Of a stretch of 64,000 nucleotides of DNA, positions 15,951 to 24,232 are shown in pieces (positions within the stretch are counted from its first letter, which is position 1; every line of letters starts with the position of its first letter). A program made the translations under genes and the position numbers. Origin of the DNA: Subdoligranulum variabile (GTDB lineage: Bacteria; Bacillota; Clostridia; Oscillospirales; Ruminococcaceae); NCBI GenBank assembly GCA_003343905.1, contig QAKI01000044.1, positions 62,001 to 126,000 of the forward strand, in the 5' to 3' direction. The notes under the pieces are model-generated. The model worked only from the letters and a program-made list of their open reading frames with translations, was not told where the DNA came from and did no database searches.

Positions 15951-18241
15951 TGCCGTTCGGCAAAGCGCAGGGCCAGATCCGCCTGCACACCGGCCGCCGC
16001 CTGGTCCGCGGTCTCGCTGCCGGTCAGCATGGCCTTGCTGTGGGTGACAAGGCTCTTGTACAGCGCATCATCCACCACCACGGGGGTCGTCAGCTGGGCC
16101 AGCAGTTCGTCTAGGCCGCCGGTGTAGCCGTGTTCCTGCATTTCTTCCAGGTTGCGGTCCAGCGAAGCCTGCATACCCGCCAGCGTCACCGGCATACCGT
16201 CGTTCTGGTAGCTGCCCTGCACCTCGTCGCTGAGGAGGGCGGCCACGAACGCCTGCGCCAGTTCCGGCTGGTCGCTGCCCGCGCTGATCGCGGTCAGGCA
16301 GGCGGGCGTCCACACGCCGGTGGAAAGCCCCGGCTGCAGGATGGTCTTGTCCCCGTCCTCCCCGCAGAGGATCTCGGCCCCCAGCCAACTGGGGGAACTC
16401 ATGGAGCCGAAGCCGCACACCGCGCGGTCGGCCATGCCGTACTCGGCCATGCCGCCATCCCAACTGATGGCGTCGGCGCCGCCGAAGTTGCCCATCGAAC
16501 CAATGGCCGCCGCCGGGGCATCCCAGCTTCCCATGCCGTAGTGGTCCCCGACCGCCTGCACAAAGGCGAGCAGGTCGTTCAGGGCGGCTTCGTCCAGGCT
16601 GGTATCGGTGAGCAGGGCGGGCTGGGAAGTTTGCAGCGCGAACTTCACCAGCGTGTCCACGCTGTCAAAGGCCAGGGCGTAACGCTGGCTTTCCTCCAGC
16701 GGGTACCAGTCATCCCCGACGGGGCGGGCGGGGTGCCGCTGCACCAGCGCCGCCACATCGTCCAGCGTGGCGACGCCGTCCAGTTCTTCCGCCGGGCCGT
16801 GCATCAGCGGCACGGTAAAGCGGGCGGGAACCAGCGGCAGGGTGCCGTCCTCCCGCGTGTAGCCGTCCACCACAAAGCCGTAGAGGGCGTCGGGTTCCAC
16901 CGTGCCGGAAAGGTCGGCCAGCAGGCCGCTGTCCACAAAGGCTTCGGCGTCGGCCCCGTCCAGGATCAGCACGTCGGGGCCTTCCCCGGCCAGCAGTTCG
17001 GTGTTCAGGGCGCGCAGGGCGTCGTCCTCGGTCATGCCGCTGTCATTGCTCATCACCGGCTCGTATTCCACCGCACATTCGGGGTGTTCTTTGGTGAACG
17101 CCTGGATGGCCGCGCGGACGGTGCCGTTCTCCTGCAGGCTCCAGATTTCGAGGGTCTCGGTGGGCGCGGACAGACTTTCATCAAATGTATAGCGACAGAG
17201 TTTGCAGACCCCCACGCTGGTGTCGGTAAGCAACACCAGGAAGCTGCCGTCGGGCGCGTACGTCATGCCGTTGAGATACCAGTTTTGCAGCGAGAAGATC
17301 ATGCCGCTGCCATCTATCAACTGTTCGGCCAGGCCGCCGTCGGGCACCTGCCGGTACAGGCCGGTCTTGTCGGCGTAGCAGATGGCGCCGTCAGCATCGA
17401 CCGTCAGGGCCGAGGTGTACAGGGCGCTCTGCACGGTGGCGGTGGAGCCGTCCAGCCCGGCGCGGCAGAGGCCGCCTTCCATCGTCATATAGTAGGCGAA
17501 GGCGGTGCCGTCCGCATCCTGGCCGGGCACCAGCGCCGCCACATTGGTGGAACCGTAATACACCGTGGAACCGTCGTCGCTGCTGCCCGCGGCAGAAAAA
17601 CCGCCGGTCGTGCCGCCGCCCGCGGTCTGCACCCAGGTTTTGACGGCTTTGGCGTCGAGGTCATAGAAGAAGAAAGACCCCGGCGCGCTCTCCCCCTCCG
17701 TAGAGGGGCCCATGGTGGGCAATACGGCCAGCGTACCGTCTGCCAAAAAACACAGTTGACTGATCCGCATCGCGCCAGCAGCCGCTTCCAGCAGGTCAAG
17801 CTGCGTCACGGTGCCGTCGGGGTCGATCCGCCAGGAACCGCCGTCCACGGTGGTGAGTACGGCGGTCCCGTCCGGCCGCACATCCCACTGGACCACCTCG
17901 CCGACCTCGGCGGCCCAGGCGGGGGTCTCGCACTGCCAGGTCGCGCCGCCGTCGGTGGAAGTCAGTTTTGCGGTGTGGGGATTTTCCCCGTCGCGGCCCT
18001 GCTGGGCGTACAGCACCAGCGAACCGTCCGCGAGGGCCGCGGGGGCGCGGGTCAGGTAGACGTCGGCAGGAATGCCCGTGGCTTCCTGTTCGACCCAGCG
18101 GCCCTGGGGGACCGCGTCGGCGGCGGAAGCGGGGGTGCTGCCGTCGCCGTCCGCCGTGTCGGGCGCGCCGCCGCAGGCGGAAAGCGAGAAAAGCATCACC
18201 CCGGCCAGCAGGGCGGAAAAGGTTCTGGTTCCAGTGTTCAT
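15947..18241 (-). CDS. Beta-propeller/extracellular solute-binding fusion lipoprotein
   Basis: A 764-residue lipoprotein (lipobox LSAC around residue 20-23). Residues about 45-365 contain repeated beta-propeller/BNR-like strands such as STDGGATW, RPDGTAV, DPDGTVTQL and APDGSFLV. Residues about 370-764 form a family 1 solute-binding fold (TVRAAIQAFTKEHPE, GEGPDVLILDG). It should deliver sugar to the permeases encoded after it while also carrying a seven-blade-like extracellular domain. It is first in the operon, and its promoter carries the direct repeat found before the two-component genes. Confidence 0.82.
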   Translation of the reverse strand: MNTGTRTFSALLAGVMLFSLSACGGAPDTADGDGSTPASAADAVPQGRWVEQEATGIPADVYLTRAPAALADGSLVLYAQQGRDGENPHTAKLTSTDGGATWQCETPAWAAEVGEVVQWDVRPDGTAVLTTVDGGSWRIDPDGTVTQLDLLEAAAGAMRISQLCFLADGTLAVLPTMGPSTEGESAPGSFFFYDLDAKAVKTWVQTAGGGTTGGFSAAGSSDDGSTVYYGSTNVAALVPGQDADGTAFAYYMTMEGGLCRAGLDGSTATVQSALYTSALTVDADGAICYADKTGLYRQVPDGGLAEQLIDGSGMIFSLQNWYLNGMTYAPDGSFLVLLTDTSVGVCKLCRYTFDESLSAPTETLEIWSLQENGTVRAAIQAFTKEHPECAVEYEPVMSNDSGMTEDDALRALNTELLAGEGPDVLILDGADAEAFVDSGLLADLSGTVEPDALYGFVVDGYTREDGTLPLVPARFTVPLMHGPAEELDGVATLDDVAALVQRHPARPVGDDWYPLEESQRYALAFDSVDTLVKFALQTSQPALLTDTSLDEAALNDLLAFVQAVGDHYGMGSWDAPAAAIGSMGNFGGADAISWDGGMAEYGMADRAVCGFGSMSSPSWLGAEILCGEDGDKTILQPGLSTGVWTPACLTAISAGSDQPELAQAFVAALLSDEVQGSYQNDGMPVTLAGMQASLDRNLEEMQEHGYTGGLDELLAQLTTPVVVDDALYKSLVTHSKAMLTGSETADQAAAGVQADLALRFAERQ

Positions 18242-18279
18242 CTGCGTACCTCCATCGGTCTGTTTTGCGGAATGGTATC

Positions 18280-18315
18280 ATTGTACCAGCCCAAGCTGAA
18301 AAAAACCTGAAAAAC
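18280..18315 (-). promoter_or_regulatory. Promoter and TTTTTCAG direct-repeat operator of the sugar operon
   Basis: On the minus strand two TTTTTCAG words 11 bp apart (CTG at 18307-18309 and 18296-18298) are followed after 10 bases by TACAAT (18285-18280). There is no good -35 box; the repeat occupies that place, as in OmpR/PhoB-type activated promoters. The geometry is identical to the promoter at 18910-18945. Confidence 0.7.
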
Positions 18316-18341
18316 GCTTATGATTTTCAAAGGATGCCCGC

Positions 18342-18830
18342 GGGACCCCTCAGCCCGCGCCTGCGGCGCGGTCAGCTCCCCTGGTAGGGGAGCCTTTGAC
18401 GGGTGGTAGCGTAAAGCCTCCCCTCATAGGGGAGGTGTCTGCGAAGCAGACGGAAGGGTTTTGCACGCTCCGGCAGGTACAGCGCAGAGGGGAAACGGGA
18501 CCCCTCAGTCTGCGCCTGCGGCGCATCCAGCTCCCCTGATAGAGGAGCCTTTGACGGGTGGTAGAGTAAAGCCTCCCCTCATAGGGGAGGTGTCTGCGAA
18601 GCAGACGGAAGGGTTTTGCACTCTCCGGCAGGTACAGCGCAGAGGGAAAACGGACCCCTCAGTCTGCGCCTGCGGCGCGGCCCTGGCCAGGTTGCGGTGA
18701 CGCATCATGCGGCGCGCCTTGTGGCGGCGCTTGCATTCTGCGACCGCTGCCCCTGCTCCGTCTCGCTGCATCCGCCGCAGGCGGCGCTCGACTCCGCAGC
18801 CCCTAAAAGGGGAGCCTTGATGACGTGCGC
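18342..18830. repeat. Tandem 155-bp array of palindromic repeats
   Basis: A unit of about 155 bp starting at 18342 repeats at 18497 and, truncated, at 18652. Each contains family D (AGCTCCCCT/AGGGGAGCC) and family C (CCTCCCCT..AGGGGAGG plus a GTCTGC/GCAGAC stem). A different copy, with the CCGCAGGCGGCGCTCGACTC word also seen near 10205, lies at 18773-18825. It separates the sugar operon promoter from the divergent two-component system. No gene was seen. Confidence 0.85.
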
Positions 18831-18909
18831 GGCCACCCGCGGGCATGCGCTTTACGGCCTAACCGCCCCTTTCCGCCGCCAAACACATTTTTCTCACCTC
18901 TCCCCTGCA

Positions 18910-18945
18910 TTTTTTCAGGCTTTTTTCAGATTTTTGGTATATACT
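18910..18945 (+). promoter_or_regulatory. Autoregulatory promoter of the two-component system
   Basis: Two TTTTTTCAG words at 18910-18918 and 18921-18929 (11-bp offset) are followed after 10 bases by TATACT (18940-18945). No -35 match is present, consistent with activation by the response regulator encoded just downstream. Confidence 0.7.
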
Positions 18946-18980
18946 GTTTGTATCTATAGGTAAAAATCAAAGGAGGACCC

Positions 18981-19688
18981 ATGCGGATCTTACTGATCGA
19001 AGACGACGAAGCCCTCTGCCAGGTGCTGCAGCCCACGCTGCAGGCCGCGGGCTTTGCCTCGGACTGCTGCCACAGCGGGGCCGACGGGCTGACGCTGCTG
19101 GAATCGGGCTATTATGACGCCTGCATCCTGGACCGGATGCTGCCCGAACTGGACGGGCTGCAACTGCTCAAAAAAGCCCGCGCCGCCGGGGTGACGGCCC
19201 CCGTGCTGATGCTGACCGCCCTGGGCCAGGTGGGCGACCGGGTGGCCGGGCTGGACGCCGGGGCCGACGATTACCTGGCCAAACCGTTCGACAACCGGGA
19301 ACTGCTGGCCCGGCTGCGGGCGCTGGTGCGCCGCCCCGCGGAACTGAACGGCGCGGCCCACCGCCTGCAATGCGGCGACCTTACGCTGGACACCGCCCAG
19401 CTTACCCTGACCGGCCCGGACGCCGCCGTGACCGTCAGCCGCCGGGAATGCGACCTGCTGGCCGCGTTCTGCCGCGCGCCGGGGGTGCTGCGCGGGCGCG
19501 CGGTGCTGCTGGGCAGCGTGTGGGGCGCCGATGCCGACATCGAGGACGCCAGCCTGGACAGCTACATCCGTTTTATCCGCCGCAGGCTGGCGGCAGTGGG
19601 CAGCCGGGCGGTCATCCGCACGGTGCGGGGCGCGGGCTACCGGCTGGAGCCCGGCGGCGCGCCGGAACAGGAGGACGCCCATGCTTGA
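18981..19688 (+). CDS. OmpR/PhoB family response regulator
   Basis: A 235-residue protein: receiver domain (acidic pocket EDDE at residues 7-10, phosphoacceptor D51 in CILDRMLPELDG, conserved K in YLAKPFDNREL) and a C-terminal winged helix (about 135-225) ending in VRGAGYRLEPG. AAAGGAGG precedes ATG 18981. It overlaps the kinase gene by 8 bp. Its own promoter and the divergent sugar/MFP operon share a direct-repeat site, so both are likely targets. Confidence 0.94.
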   Translation: MRILLIEDDEALCQVLQPTLQAAGFASDCCHSGADGLTLLESGYYDACILDRMLPELDGLQLLKKARAAGVTAPVLMLTALGQVGDRVAGLDAGADDYLAKPFDNRELLARLRALVRRPAELNGAAHRLQCGDLTLDTAQLTLTGPDAAVTVSRRECDLLAAFCRAPGVLRGRAVLLGSVWGADADIEDASLDSYIRFIRRRLAAVGSRAVIRTVRGAGYRLEPGGAPEQEDAHA

Positions 19689-20979
19689 CCGGCTGCGCAG
19701 GCGGCTGACGCTGCTGTTCAGCCTGTTGACGGCCGCCGTGCTGGGCGCGGCGCTGGCCGTGACCTGCCGCATGGCCCAAAGCCAGACCACCGCCGCGTCG
19801 GACCTGCTGTTTGCCAACACGGTGGCCGCCGTGGAGGATACCGTGACCGGCAGCGGCCTGGTGCGGGACAGTTGGCTGGCCCGGCAGGAGGTGGCCGGGC
19901 AGCTTGTGCTGTATCTGGAGGACAACGGCCGCCCGCTGGCCTTCCCCGGCGGGTGGACCCCGCGGGACGGCCGGGCGCAGTTGATCGCCCTTGCCAAAGA
20001 GCAGACCGCCGCGGCCGGGCTGCTGCCGGCCCTGCCGGACCGCCAGCGGGTCACCGTGGAACTGGCCGGGGACGGGCTGCGGGGTTCCTACGCCTGCACG
20101 GCGCTGGTGCTGCCCCATGAACAGGCCCGCGGCGCGGCGGCCGTCTACATTATACGGGATATGACCCCGCTGCGCGCGCGGCTGGCGGCCATGGCCTGGC
20201 AGTACGCAGGGCTGTGGGCGCTGGGGGCCGCCGTGCTGGCGCTCGCCTGCCGCTGGATGGTGGGCCGCGCGCTGCGCCCCACGGCCCAGGCCCTGCAAAA
20301 GCAGCGGGAGTTCATCGCCGCCGCCGGGCACGAACTGCGCAGCCCGCTGACGGTGCTCAAAGCCGGGCTGCAGGCCGCCCGCGACCCCGCCACCGCCGCC
20401 GACGCGCCGCGCTTCCTGCGCAGCGCCGAGAGCGAGGTGGACCGGCTTTCCCGCCTGACCGACGATCTGCTGATCCTGGCCGGGGGCGACGCCGGGGTGC
20501 TGCGCACGGCGCTGGGCACGCTGCCCACCGATACCTTTCTGATCGAACTGTACGAGCGGTTCGCCCCGGTGGCCCGCGCCCAGGGCCACACCCTGACGCT
20601 GGACCTGCCCGACGGCGCGCTGCCCACGCTGCACGCCGACGCCGGGCGGCTGGAACAGTTGTTCGCCGTGCTGCTGAACAACGCCTTTGAGTATGCGCCC
20701 GCCGGGACCCCCGTGGAACTGAAAGCCGCCTGCGGCGCGGGCGGGCTGCGCATCGACGTGATCGACCACGGCCCCGGCGTGCCCGACGCCGACAAGCAGC
20801 GCGTTTTTGAGCGGTTCACCCGCGGCGACCCCAGCCGCACCGGCAAGACCCACTTTGGCCTGGGGCTGGCCGTGGCCGCCGAGATCGCCGCGCTGCACGG
20901 CGCGAACCTGACCGTGCGGGACACCCCCGGCGGCGGGGCCACCTTCACGGTGCGCTGGCCCGCCCCCGGCCGCCGGTGA
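19681..20979 (+). CDS. Sensor histidine kinase of the OmpR-type system
   Basis: A 432-residue kinase with two membrane helices (about residues 10-32 and 175-198) flanking an extracellular sensor of about 140 residues. Then come a short linker, the H-box AAGHELRSPLTVLK (H217), the N-box NNAFEYAPAG, and G-boxes DHGPGVPD and GLGLAVAAEIAALHG. ATG 19681 overlaps the regulator's stop. The sensor shows no recognised ligand domain. The divergent ABC operon containing a membrane-fusion protein and MacB-like permease suggests an envelope or antimicrobial-peptide signal, which is inference. Confidence 0.93.
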   Translation: MLDRLRRRLTLLFSLLTAAVLGAALAVTCRMAQSQTTAASDLLFANTVAAVEDTVTGSGLVRDSWLARQEVAGQLVLYLEDNGRPLAFPGGWTPRDGRAQLIALAKEQTAAAGLLPALPDRQRVTVELAGDGLRGSYACTALVLPHEQARGAAAVYIIRDMTPLRARLAAMAWQYAGLWALGAAVLALACRWMVGRALRPTAQALQKQREFIAAAGHELRSPLTVLKAGLQAARDPATAADAPRFLRSAESEVDRLSRLTDDLLILAGGDAGVLRTALGTLPTDTFLIELYERFAPVARAQGHTLTLDLPDGALPTLHADAGRLEQLFAVLLNNAFEYAPAGTPVELKAACGAGGLRIDVIDHGPGVPDADKQRVFERFTRGDPSRTGKTHFGLGLAVAAEIAALHGANLTVRDTPGGGATFTVRWPAPGRR

Positions 20980-21008
20980 AACATGCGAAAAAAAATGCGG
21001 CGCGCCCC

Positions 21009-21039
21009 TTGACTCTGCCGCCGCGTCAACTGCTATACT
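21009..21039 (+). promoter_or_regulatory. MerR-type promoter with 19-bp spacer and dyad
   Basis: TTGACT (21009-21014) and TATACT (21034-21039) are 19 bp apart, longer than the normal 17. A TTGAC/GTCAA inverted pair (21009-21013, 21025-21029) lies in the spacer. This is the classic architecture activated by MerR-family twisting, here upstream of a MerR-family gene. Confidence 0.78.
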
Positions 21040-21060
21040 GGGGTCAAAGGAGGGAACACC

Positions 21061-21819
21061 ATGGAATATTCGATCCAGCAGCTTGCCCGGCTTTCCGGCC
21101 TTACGGCCCGCACGCTGCGCTGGTATGACCAGATCGGCCTGCTGAAACCCGCCCGCGTGGCCGAAAGCGGCTACCGCTACTATGGCCCCGCGCAGGTGGA
21201 CCGCCTGCAGGATATTTTGTATTACCGCGCGCTGGGCGTGGAACTGGGGCACATCCGGGAACTGCTGGACGACCCCGCCTTCGACCGTCTGAACGCGCTG
21301 CGCCGCCATCTGGAAAAGCTGCGGGCGCAGCAGGCGCGGCTGGACGCACTGATCCGGTCGGTGGAAAAGACCATCGGCTGCGAAGAAAGGAGAGAGAACA
21401 TGAACGACGCCGAAAAATTTGAAGCCCTGAAACGGCAGGCCGTGGCCGAAAATGAGGCCGCCTACGGGCAGGAAGCCCGCGCGGCCTACGGCGACAGCGC
21501 CGTGGACGCGGCCAACAGCCGCTTTTTGGGCATGGACAAAACGACCCACGACGCCTGGAACGAGCAGGACGCCCGGCTGCGCGCCGGGCTGGAGGCGGCG
21601 GTGCAGGCGGGACTTTCGCCCGAAAGCGAGACCGGGCGGGAACTCTGCGCCCTGCACCGGCAATGGCTGGCCGCCACGACGCCCCGCCTGACGCCCGCGA
21701 TGCACCGGGGCATTGCGGAACTGTATGTGCAGGACGAGCGTTTCACGGCCTACTATGACCGCACCGTGCCGGGCTGCGCCCGCTTCCTGCGCGACGCCGT
21801 CGCCCGCTGGGCAGAGTGA
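21061..21819 (+). CDS. MerR family regulator with TipAS-like antibiotic-sensing domain
   Basis: A 252-residue protein. Residues 1-72 form the MerR winged helix (IQQLARLSGLTARTLRWYDQ, GYRYYG), about 73-112 the dimerisation coiled coil, and about 125-250 a TipAS-like domain (HDAWNEQDARLRAGLEAAV, ELYVQDERFTAYYD). TipA-class proteins bind hydrophobic or thiopeptide-like compounds and activate their own promoter. The promoter at 21009 has the required 19-bp spacer. No separate target gene follows before the terminator, so targets lie elsewhere or it mainly autoregulates. Confidence 0.9.
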   Translation: MEYSIQQLARLSGLTARTLRWYDQIGLLKPARVAESGYRYYGPAQVDRLQDILYYRALGVELGHIRELLDDPAFDRLNALRRHLEKLRAQQARLDALIRSVEKTIGCEERRENMNDAEKFEALKRQAVAENEAAYGQEARAAYGDSAVDAANSRFLGMDKTTHDAWNEQDARLRAGLEAAVQAGLSPESETGRELCALHRQWLAATTPRLTPAMHRGIAELYVQDERFTAYYDRTVPGCARFLRDAVARWAE

Positions 21820-21863
21820 GGGGTGCGTTTTCCCCTGTTTCCACAGGCACAGTTTGCATAACG

Positions 21864-21900
21864 ACAGGCCCGCCGTACAATGTACGGCGGGCCTGTGTTT
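21864..21900 (+). terminator. Terminator after the MerR/TipA-like gene
   Basis: A perfect 16-bp stem (21864-21879 with 21881-21896) with a one-base apical gap, so the actual loop opens a few pairs lower. GTTTGTTT follows. Confidence 0.8.
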
Positions 21901-21982
21901 GTTTATTTGGTGCGTTGTGCGGCCGGGTTGTTGTGCCCCGCAGCGTGAGGTTTTTATAGCTGGCGATCCGTTCCCGGATGCC

Positions 21983-22010
21983 GTAGGGCGGGGTCTTGAC
22001 CCCGCCCTAC
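21983..22010. repeat. Isolated family A palindromic repeat
   Basis: GTAGGGCGGGGTC-TT-GACCCCGCCCTAC is a perfect palindromic copy of the family clustered at 10.3-10.7 and 14.4-14.8 kb. Confidence 0.85.
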
Positions 22011-22065
22011 AAATCAGCGTTAACGGCATATTTCCCGTATAAAAACTGCGCACCCGCCGGGGCGT

Positions 22066-22314
22066 TCAACCGTCCGCGTCATTCTCCGCACTTGCTTCCG
22101 CCCAACTGATATAGCCCTCCGTCCAATGGCGGACATCCAGCTCATACCAGTCGATGCAAAAATCCTTCGGCCGGTCGCGGAAGCCGGGCAATCCCCGGTA
22201 AAACGCGATCGCGTCCCGGGCTTTTTCCTCACTGGAAAAAACGCCCAGCATCTTGGTTTCCTCGCAGCCGTTTTCCAGCTCGTACGAGTGCCACAAAAGA
22301 TAGACTCCCCCCAT
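22066..22314 (-). CDS. DUF7336-like small protein (82 aa)
   Basis: A small soluble protein beginning MGGVYLLWHSYELENGCEET and containing GVFSSEEKARDAI, LPGFRDRPKDF and HWTEGY. This pattern fits the DUF7336 family as I remember it; function unknown. Such proteins occur as solitary genes in many bacteria. AAAGAAAGG lies upstream of the ATG. It is monocistronic, between a repeat and a long inverted repeat. Confidence 0.72.
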   Translation of the reverse strand: MGGVYLLWHSYELENGCEETKMLGVFSSEEKARDAIAFYRGLPGFRDRPKDFCIDWYELDVRHWTEGYISWAEASAENDADG

Positions 22315-22435
22315 GACGAACGCCGCCTTTCTTTTTGTTTGTGTCCATTATACCACCCGGCGCACGCTGCCGCCAGAAACATCCTGCCCAAAGACGAGCG
22401 CCTTTCTTTATGCGACTTTCCCAAAACGACCCGTA

Positions 22436-22481
22436 CATACGACCCTGCGCACCCGCCGGGGCGGGTGCGCAGGGTCGTATG
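22436..22481. repeat. 22-bp perfect inverted repeat
   Basis: Arms 22436-22457 and 22460-22481 are perfectly complementary with a two-base GG centre. It lies 39 bp after the DUF2264 stop (minus strand). The T-tract expected of an intrinsic terminator is absent on both sides. Confidence 0.8.
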
Positions 22482-22519
22482 CGGGGCGCGCCGAATAGCG
22501 GGTACGCCGGACGGCAAGT

Positions 22520-24226
22520 TCAGAAGCTCCAGCTTTCGACGCGGGTGGTGAGTTCGCAGGTGCCGGCGGGGATCTCATACCGCACCGCCGGGATCACGGT
22601 GTTGGTGGCGTAGAGGCTCGTGTTGGGCCAGGCGTCCACGATGACGCCGGCGCCACCCGCCTGCCCGGTGACCGCGCAGCGCAAAGCGCCGTTGCGCGCT
22701 TCGGCCTGCGAACCGTCGGTCTGCGTGGCGAAGCCATCGCAGAACTTGGGCACCGCAAAGCCGCAGTCATAGGCCGTGCAGGCGACATTGCTCTGCACCG
22801 TATGGCGGCGGATATGCCCCTGCCCCTGGGGGATCAGTTCGGTCGTGACCGAGATGCCCGCAAAGGGCGACCACTGGCTGAGCAGCCGGTCCCCCAGAAG
22901 CTGGAAGCGGTCGCTGTGGCGGCGCACGAAGGTGTAGCCGTCGATGACGAAGGCCAGCATACTGTCGGGCGCGGCCTGCTCCAACTGCACATAGCTGCGG
23001 CTGGCCGAGAAGCCGAACCGCGTATTATAGACGAACTTGGCGTACTTTTCGGCAAACTGGCCGTGCTCGTTCTGCTCCACTTCCGCCGGGGCGTAGGCGT
23101 TCACCTGGCCGTCCGGCAGGCGCTGGAACAGCAGGTCGGCGCTCTGCATGGCGTAGAGTTCCGGCAGCGGCGGCAGCGGCGCGGCTTCGGCGGACCAGAA
23201 AGGGTGCCCCTCCGGCAGGGCCATCACCAAAAAGCTCTTCATGCCCCAGTAGGGGCTGCCGGGGGCGTTGTACCGCTCGCTCATGTACAGCTGGGGGTAG
23301 GTGTAGCCGATGGTCAGCACGCCGTCCCGGTCAAATATGGGCCGCGCCATCCACCATTGCAGGTTGCGCACGATGATGCCCTTCATGACCGGCAGCGGCA
23401 GCGGTTCCAGCCCGGCGAACACACAGGCCGAATAGAACGCGCACTGGCCGAAGCGGTAGCCCAGGCTGCGGCCGTAGGGCAGCGCCGCGCCGTTTTCGTC
23501 GAACCAGAACGCGAACTGACGGCCGAATTCCAGCGCGCGGCGGCGGAAACGCTCGGCCCGCGCGGGGGAACGTTTGGCCGCAAAGACGCTGTACAGAACG
23601 CCGTAGTATTGCAGCGCCCAGGGGATGTAGTAGTCCCGCTGGGGTTTGATGGCGGGGGTGCCGTCGGTGTACCAGCCGTCGCCCACATACCAGCTGTCGA
23701 TCTCGTCCAGGTCGCGCTCCATCTGGGGCAGGTCGCAGGGCATGCCCACCGAATCCAGCGCCAGATTGACCAGCACCCGGAAGAACAGCCAGTTGCAGTG
23801 GGGCAGTTCATGGGCGTTGATGGTGTTCAGCCAGCGGGCGAGGTTCTGCTTTTCGTTTTCGGCCAGCGGTTCCCACACGACGGCGGGCACTTCCAGCATG
23901 GCGCAGCCGATGGCCGCCATCTCGACAAAAAGCTGGTCATAGTCGCCGGGGTCGCCCCAGTATTCGGGGCCGTCGGGGTCGGTGCCCGCGGCCAGGCCGC
24001 GGCGGTAGACTTCGGCAAAGGGGCCGGGCTGGCCGCCGCCCAGCCAGTAGGGCGCCAGCGCCCACAGCGGGCGGGAGAATCCCTCCATCCCGATGGTGCG
24101 GCGCGGGTAGGTCACACCGGTATCGCCCAACTGCAGCAGCGCCCCGCCGGGGGAATACAGCGGCAGAAGCGGCTGCAGGATCTTGCGCATCAGTGCTTCA
24201 AAGTCGGTACGGGTATGCAGTTGCAT
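22520..24226 (-). CDS. DUF2264 domain-containing protein, probable polysaccharide-degrading enzyme
   Basis: A 568-residue cytoplasmic-looking protein without a signal peptide. The N-terminal part (GGALLQLGDTG, YPRRTIGMEGFSRPLWALAP, YWGDPGDYDQLFVEMAAIG) is the DUF2264 (alpha/alpha-toroid-like) signature; the C-terminal beta region is less conserved. DUF2264 genes often accompany uronic-acid or rhamnogalacturonan enzymes, but the reaction is not firmly known to me. Its ribosome site AAGGAG lies in the last codons of the beta-glucuronidase gene, giving translational coupling and a shared role. Confidence 0.8.
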   Translation of the reverse strand: MQLHTRTDFEALMRKILQPLLPLYSPGGALLQLGDTGVTYPRRTIGMEGFSRPLWALAPYWLGGGQPGPFAEVYRRGLAAGTDPDGPEYWGDPGDYDQLFVEMAAIGCAMLEVPAVVWEPLAENEKQNLARWLNTINAHELPHCNWLFFRVLVNLALDSVGMPCDLPQMERDLDEIDSWYVGDGWYTDGTPAIKPQRDYYIPWALQYYGVLYSVFAAKRSPARAERFRRRALEFGRQFAFWFDENGAALPYGRSLGYRFGQCAFYSACVFAGLEPLPLPVMKGIIVRNLQWWMARPIFDRDGVLTIGYTYPQLYMSERYNAPGSPYWGMKSFLVMALPEGHPFWSAEAAPLPPLPELYAMQSADLLFQRLPDGQVNAYAPAEVEQNEHGQFAEKYAKFVYNTRFGFSASRSYVQLEQAAPDSMLAFVIDGYTFVRRHSDRFQLLGDRLLSQWSPFAGISVTTELIPQGQGHIRRHTVQSNVACTAYDCGFAVPKFCDGFATQTDGSQAEARNGALRCAVTGQAGGAGVIVDAWPNTSLYATNTVIPAVRYEIPAGTCELTTRVESWSF

Positions 24227-24232
24227 CCTGGT

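Noticed and set aside
18342..18690. Tandem units considered as a CRISPR array
   Set aside because: Units are about 155 bp and nearly identical throughout, with no short repeat/unique spacer pattern and no cas genes.
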